From assembly GCF_017874715.1 (NCBI RefSeq), contig NZ_JAGGLR010000021.1:1-64000 (forward strand): 64,000 nucleotides of DNA, in the 5' to 3' direction. Position numbers and translations under genes: made by a program. The stretch is from Streptomyces iranensis (GTDB taxonomy: Bacteria; Actinomycetota; Actinomycetes; Streptomycetales; Streptomycetaceae). Below, piece after piece: positions 62,216-64,000 of this stretch (position 1 is the stretch's first letter; each line of letters starts with the position of its first letter). A model generated the notes under the pieces. The model ran no database searches and had not been told where the DNA came from. It saw only the letters and a program-made list of their open reading frames with translations.

Positions 62216-63158
62216 AGCGGTGCTCCCAGTGGACGGGGTCGGCTTCCAGGACCGCGCGGTCCCAGTCGGCCAGTTCGGCGGTCGCCTGATAAGTGCTGTG
62301 CAGGAATTCGCTCAGCGTCCGGTCCGGATCGGGTGCGGTGGCGACCGCCTCGTAGGGCAGCACGAATTCACCGACGTCCCGCCGGTACGAGGCCGTCGCG
62401 GGCCGGACCGGCTGGTCGGCGAAACCGGCGGGCTCGGGGTAGGCGTAGGAGTAGAAGCCGCCCTCCTCACCGCCGCCGGGCCAGAAGCCACAGCTGGACA
62501 GCTCGACGGAGTACGCCTCCTGCGTCACCCGGTCCGGCAGGTTCGGCACCCCGCCGGGGGGATGCGGCGGCGCGGTACGGCCGGAGAAGCGGGTGACGGC
62601 CAGATCCATCGCTCCCCAGAAGAAGTGCACGGGGCTGGCCTTGCCGACGAAATGGGACCGGAATTCCCCGAACACCCGGTGTGCGTTCAGCAATTGCCCC
62701 CAGAAGAGCCGGGCGGCGTACGGGTCGTACGCCGCATGCCGGTGGTCCTCCGGGAACGGGATCGCCACGGGCACCTCGTTCGGCCGGGGGTACATCCGGG
62801 TCTGGATGCCCAGGTCTCCCAGCAGGCCCATGATCTCCGAGTAGAACTGGGACACCGGTTTGGACTCCAGCGCCAGCTCGCGCCGGCTCCCGTCGCTGAC
62901 CCGGACCCCCAGCCGATCATCGATGAAATCGAACTCGATATCGAACGCTCCGGCCCCGTACGGGACCGTGGACGTGCTCAGCCCGCGCGGGGTGACATAC
63001 AAGGTCACCTGCCACCACTGATTGGCCGGTGGCGCGTGGTCCAGCCGGATCTTGCCGACGATCTGGGTCCACATGTGCAGCGTGTCCCGGGTCTCGCCCC
63101 AGTCCTCCAGCCGAAGCCGTGGCCAGGCGCCGGCCTGCCGTGTCCTCTGCTTGGCCAT
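62214..63158 (-). CDS. DUF5996 family protein
   Basis: 314 residues from ATG 63158, with GGGAGG four bases upstream; the frame extends to 63311 without homology. Conserved DUF5996 stretches are 'WPRLRLEDWGETRDTLHMWTQIVGKIRL', 'NQWWQVTLYVTPRGLSTS', 'HAAYDPYAARLFWGQLLNAHRVF', 'SPVHFFWGAMDLAVTRFSGR' and 'FYSYAYPEPAGF'. The family is uncharacterised and cytoplasmic. It overlaps the transposase remnant end by two bases and is flanked by mobile-element debris, which suggests recent rearrangement. Confidence 0.88.
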   Translation of the reverse strand: MAKQRTRQAGAWPRLRLEDWGETRDTLHMWTQIVGKIRLDHAPPANQWWQVTLYVTPRGLSTSTVPYGAGAFDIEFDFIDDRLGVRVSDGSRRELALESKPVSQFYSEIMGLLGDLGIQTRMYPRPNEVPVAIPFPEDHRHAAYDPYAARLFWGQLLNAHRVFGEFRSHFVGKASPVHFFWGAMDLAVTRFSGRTAPPHPPGGVPNLPDRVTQEAYSVELSSCGFWPGGGEEGGFYSYAYPEPAGFADQPVRPATASYRRDVGEFVLPYEAVATAPDPDRTLSEFLHSTYQATAELADWDRAVLEADPVHWEHR

Positions 63159-63295
63159 CTCGCCTCCCGCAAGGCCACACCGCTCCGACAACGTGTGGTC
63201 GATCGCAGCCGATAGATTCCGGCCCGGCCGAGTACCCGCCCATCCCGCCACCCAAAACCAGGGCAGAAAACCAGGGAGTGTGCCCCGCGCCGGGT

Positions 63296-63363
63296 GGCAG
63301 GTTTCCCTCAAAAGCCCAGCTCATCGAGCGTGAAAAGGTCAGCCGACCAACCGTCCGCAAGGG
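63296..63363 (+). pseudogene. GntR-type helix-turn-helix remnant
   Basis: In one plus frame the sequence reads 'GRFPSKAQLIEREKVSRPTVRKGF', the core of a GntR winged helix-turn-helix (PSxxxLxxxxxVSRPTVRK). It lacks the rest of a regulator on either side: no plausible start lies nearby and homology stops at about 63363. It is fused directly to an IS630-like fragment in a different frame. Confidence 0.5.
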
Positions 63364-63513
63364 CTTCGCCGAGACCGACTACGCCCGCCTGCCGATGCCG
63401 CGCACCAGCAGCTCGGCGGCGGCCCCATCGTTGTGGTGTGGGACAACGTGAACACACACGTCAGCCGCACCATGCACGAACTGATCGCCGCCCGTTGCAG
63501 GGGTCTCATCGGG
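63364..63513 (+). pseudogene. IS630-type transposase fragment, frameshifted
   Basis: The stretch 'FAETDYARL' continues, after a one-base frame change near 63391, as 'DAAHQQLGGGPIVVVWDNVNTHVSRTMHELIAAR'. 'WDNxNTH' is the second catalytic Asp block of IS630/Tc1-like DDE transposases. Only this central segment remains, and homology ends at about 63513. The flanks hold no recognisable terminal repeat. It is mobile-element debris. Confidence 0.78.
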
Positions 63514-63611
63514 TCTCGAAACACCAGGTCAGTGGCGTGACGCGGTTGTTACCGTCCGGATCTGTGCCGACGGCGACAGCCAGCGGGATACGCATAGGCT
63601 CATACTGAGGC

Positions 63612-63833
63612 ATGACAAAGCCTGCGGCACCGAAGCGTCATTTGCCTACCAGCCCCTTCAAGGCCCCGGTCACACCGGCTCCCAAGCACTTCGCCATGGG
63701 CGACCAGGTCACGCACGACGTGTACGGCCTCGGCCGAGTGATCGGCATCGAGGGCGGAATCGCGGCGCTCGTGGACTTCGGCTCGACGCAAATGCGGATC
63801 TTGAGCCCGTACGCCAAGATGACCAAGCTGTAG
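63612..63833 (+). CDS. Small conserved protein, SH3/KOW-like
   Basis: 73 residues. After a Pro/Lys/Thr-rich head, 'HFAMGDQVTHDVYGLGRVIGIEGGIAALVDFGSTQMRILSPYAKMTKL' forms a small beta-barrel-like sequence with the G-D-V-H-D-x-G-x-G pattern of CarD/KOW-type domains. The ATG has a GAGG only one base upstream, a suboptimal spacing; a second ATG lies at residue 29. Similar small proteins are common in Streptomyces. The role is unknown; an RNA-polymerase or nucleic-acid contact is speculative. Confidence 0.78.
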   Translation: MTKPAAPKRHLPTSPFKAPVTPAPKHFAMGDQVTHDVYGLGRVIGIEGGIAALVDFGSTQMRILSPYAKMTKL

Positions 63834-63899
63834 GGCTGACATACGGCCGGCTGCGGCGGCTGCATGGGGGTGCCAGAAGACCGAAGAGGCACATGAGGC

Positions 63900-64000
63900 C
63901 GTTAACCCGGCCCCGATCGGGAAAGTCCGCCGGCATCGCCCGCCACGAGATCCCGGCCGCGACCAGGTAGCGGATCGCGTCCAGCAGCGGGTGCAGCCGA
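63900..64000 (-). pseudogene. IS5-like transposase fragment running off the window
   Basis: Minus-strand reading from the window edge gives 'RLHPLLDAIRYLVAAGISWRAMPADFPDRGRVN', the N-terminal conserved block (WRxMPxDFP) of an IS5-family transposase. Homology stops near 63910; after that the frame has no similarity ('GLMCLFGLLAPP'). Only part of the element can be seen in this window. Confidence 0.72.

Noticed and set aside
63029..63451. Full-length GntR regulator gene
   Set aside because: Only the helix-turn-helix core has homology; the upstream part is antisense to the DUF5996 gene and downstream it becomes transposase sequence.

Overview
The window is a high-GC actinobacterial chromosome segment, almost certainly Streptomyces. 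The evidence is the 68-residue BldC regulator, Lsr2, valine dehydrogenase, a DUF3073 protein, PurS/PurQ/small-type PurL, frequent GTG starts with GGAGG-like ribosome sites, and a consensus actinobacterial parS site. About fifty protein genes, four tRNA genes (one structurally odd), and several terminators and tandem-repeat tracts can be supported. Most long alternative reading frames are antisense shadows of high-GC genes.

Layout. 0.3-9.3 kb holds a DUF3533 membrane protein, the helicase hrpA, tRNA-Asp, a small CxxC protein, bldC, a hypothetical protein and vdh. 9.7-21.4 kb is a purine region: purM, purF, a sterol-carrier-like protein, a SnoaL-like protein and the coupled purS-purQ-purL operon. 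It continues with lsr2, three tRNA-Gly genes, purC and a phytoene-desaturase-like oxidoreductase. 21.4-22.2 kb is a repeat-rich non-coding tract. 22.2-31.6 kb has a dimethylformamidase-like protein, a membrane protein, purD, a SLATT-like protein, a hypothetical protein, a GntR regulator and a class-III aminotransferase. 31.9-42.8 kb has two tandem Ser/Thr kinases, purA, a diacylglycerol-kinase-like protein and a GbsR/MarR regulator divergent from an ABC exporter. 42.9-53.7 kb has a P450, a two-component system, the kynA-kynU-kynB operon (tryptophan to anthranilate), a DUF3151 protein, an MFS exporter, fba, a parS site and pyrE. 53.8-59.9 kb has an aldose epimerase, a CoxG-like protein, a membrane spermidine-synthase-like protein, a DUF2617 protein, a Gly/Cys/His-rich mini-protein and a lipoprotein hydrolase. 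From about 60 kb to the end the DNA is accessory: a divergent LysR/acetyltransferase pair, a broken IS5-type transposase, a DUF5996 gene, a GntR/IS630 mosaic remnant, a small conserved gene and a truncated transposase.

How the genes work together. Eight purine genes cover purF, purD, purSQL, purM, purC and the AMP branch purA; purN, purH, purE, purK and purB are not in the window. kynABU form a complete tryptophan-to-anthranilate path. The most interesting item is the tRNA-Gly(UCC) at 18254-18325. It lacks G18 and the T-Psi-C sequence and has a poorly paired T stem, echoing the staphylococcal tRNA-Gly isoacceptors that feed cell-wall synthesis instead of the ribosome. Streptomyces peptidoglycan carries a glycine bridge made by Fem-type, tRNA-dependent enzymes, so a cell-wall tRNA is a testable idea. 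Degeneration is the main alternative.
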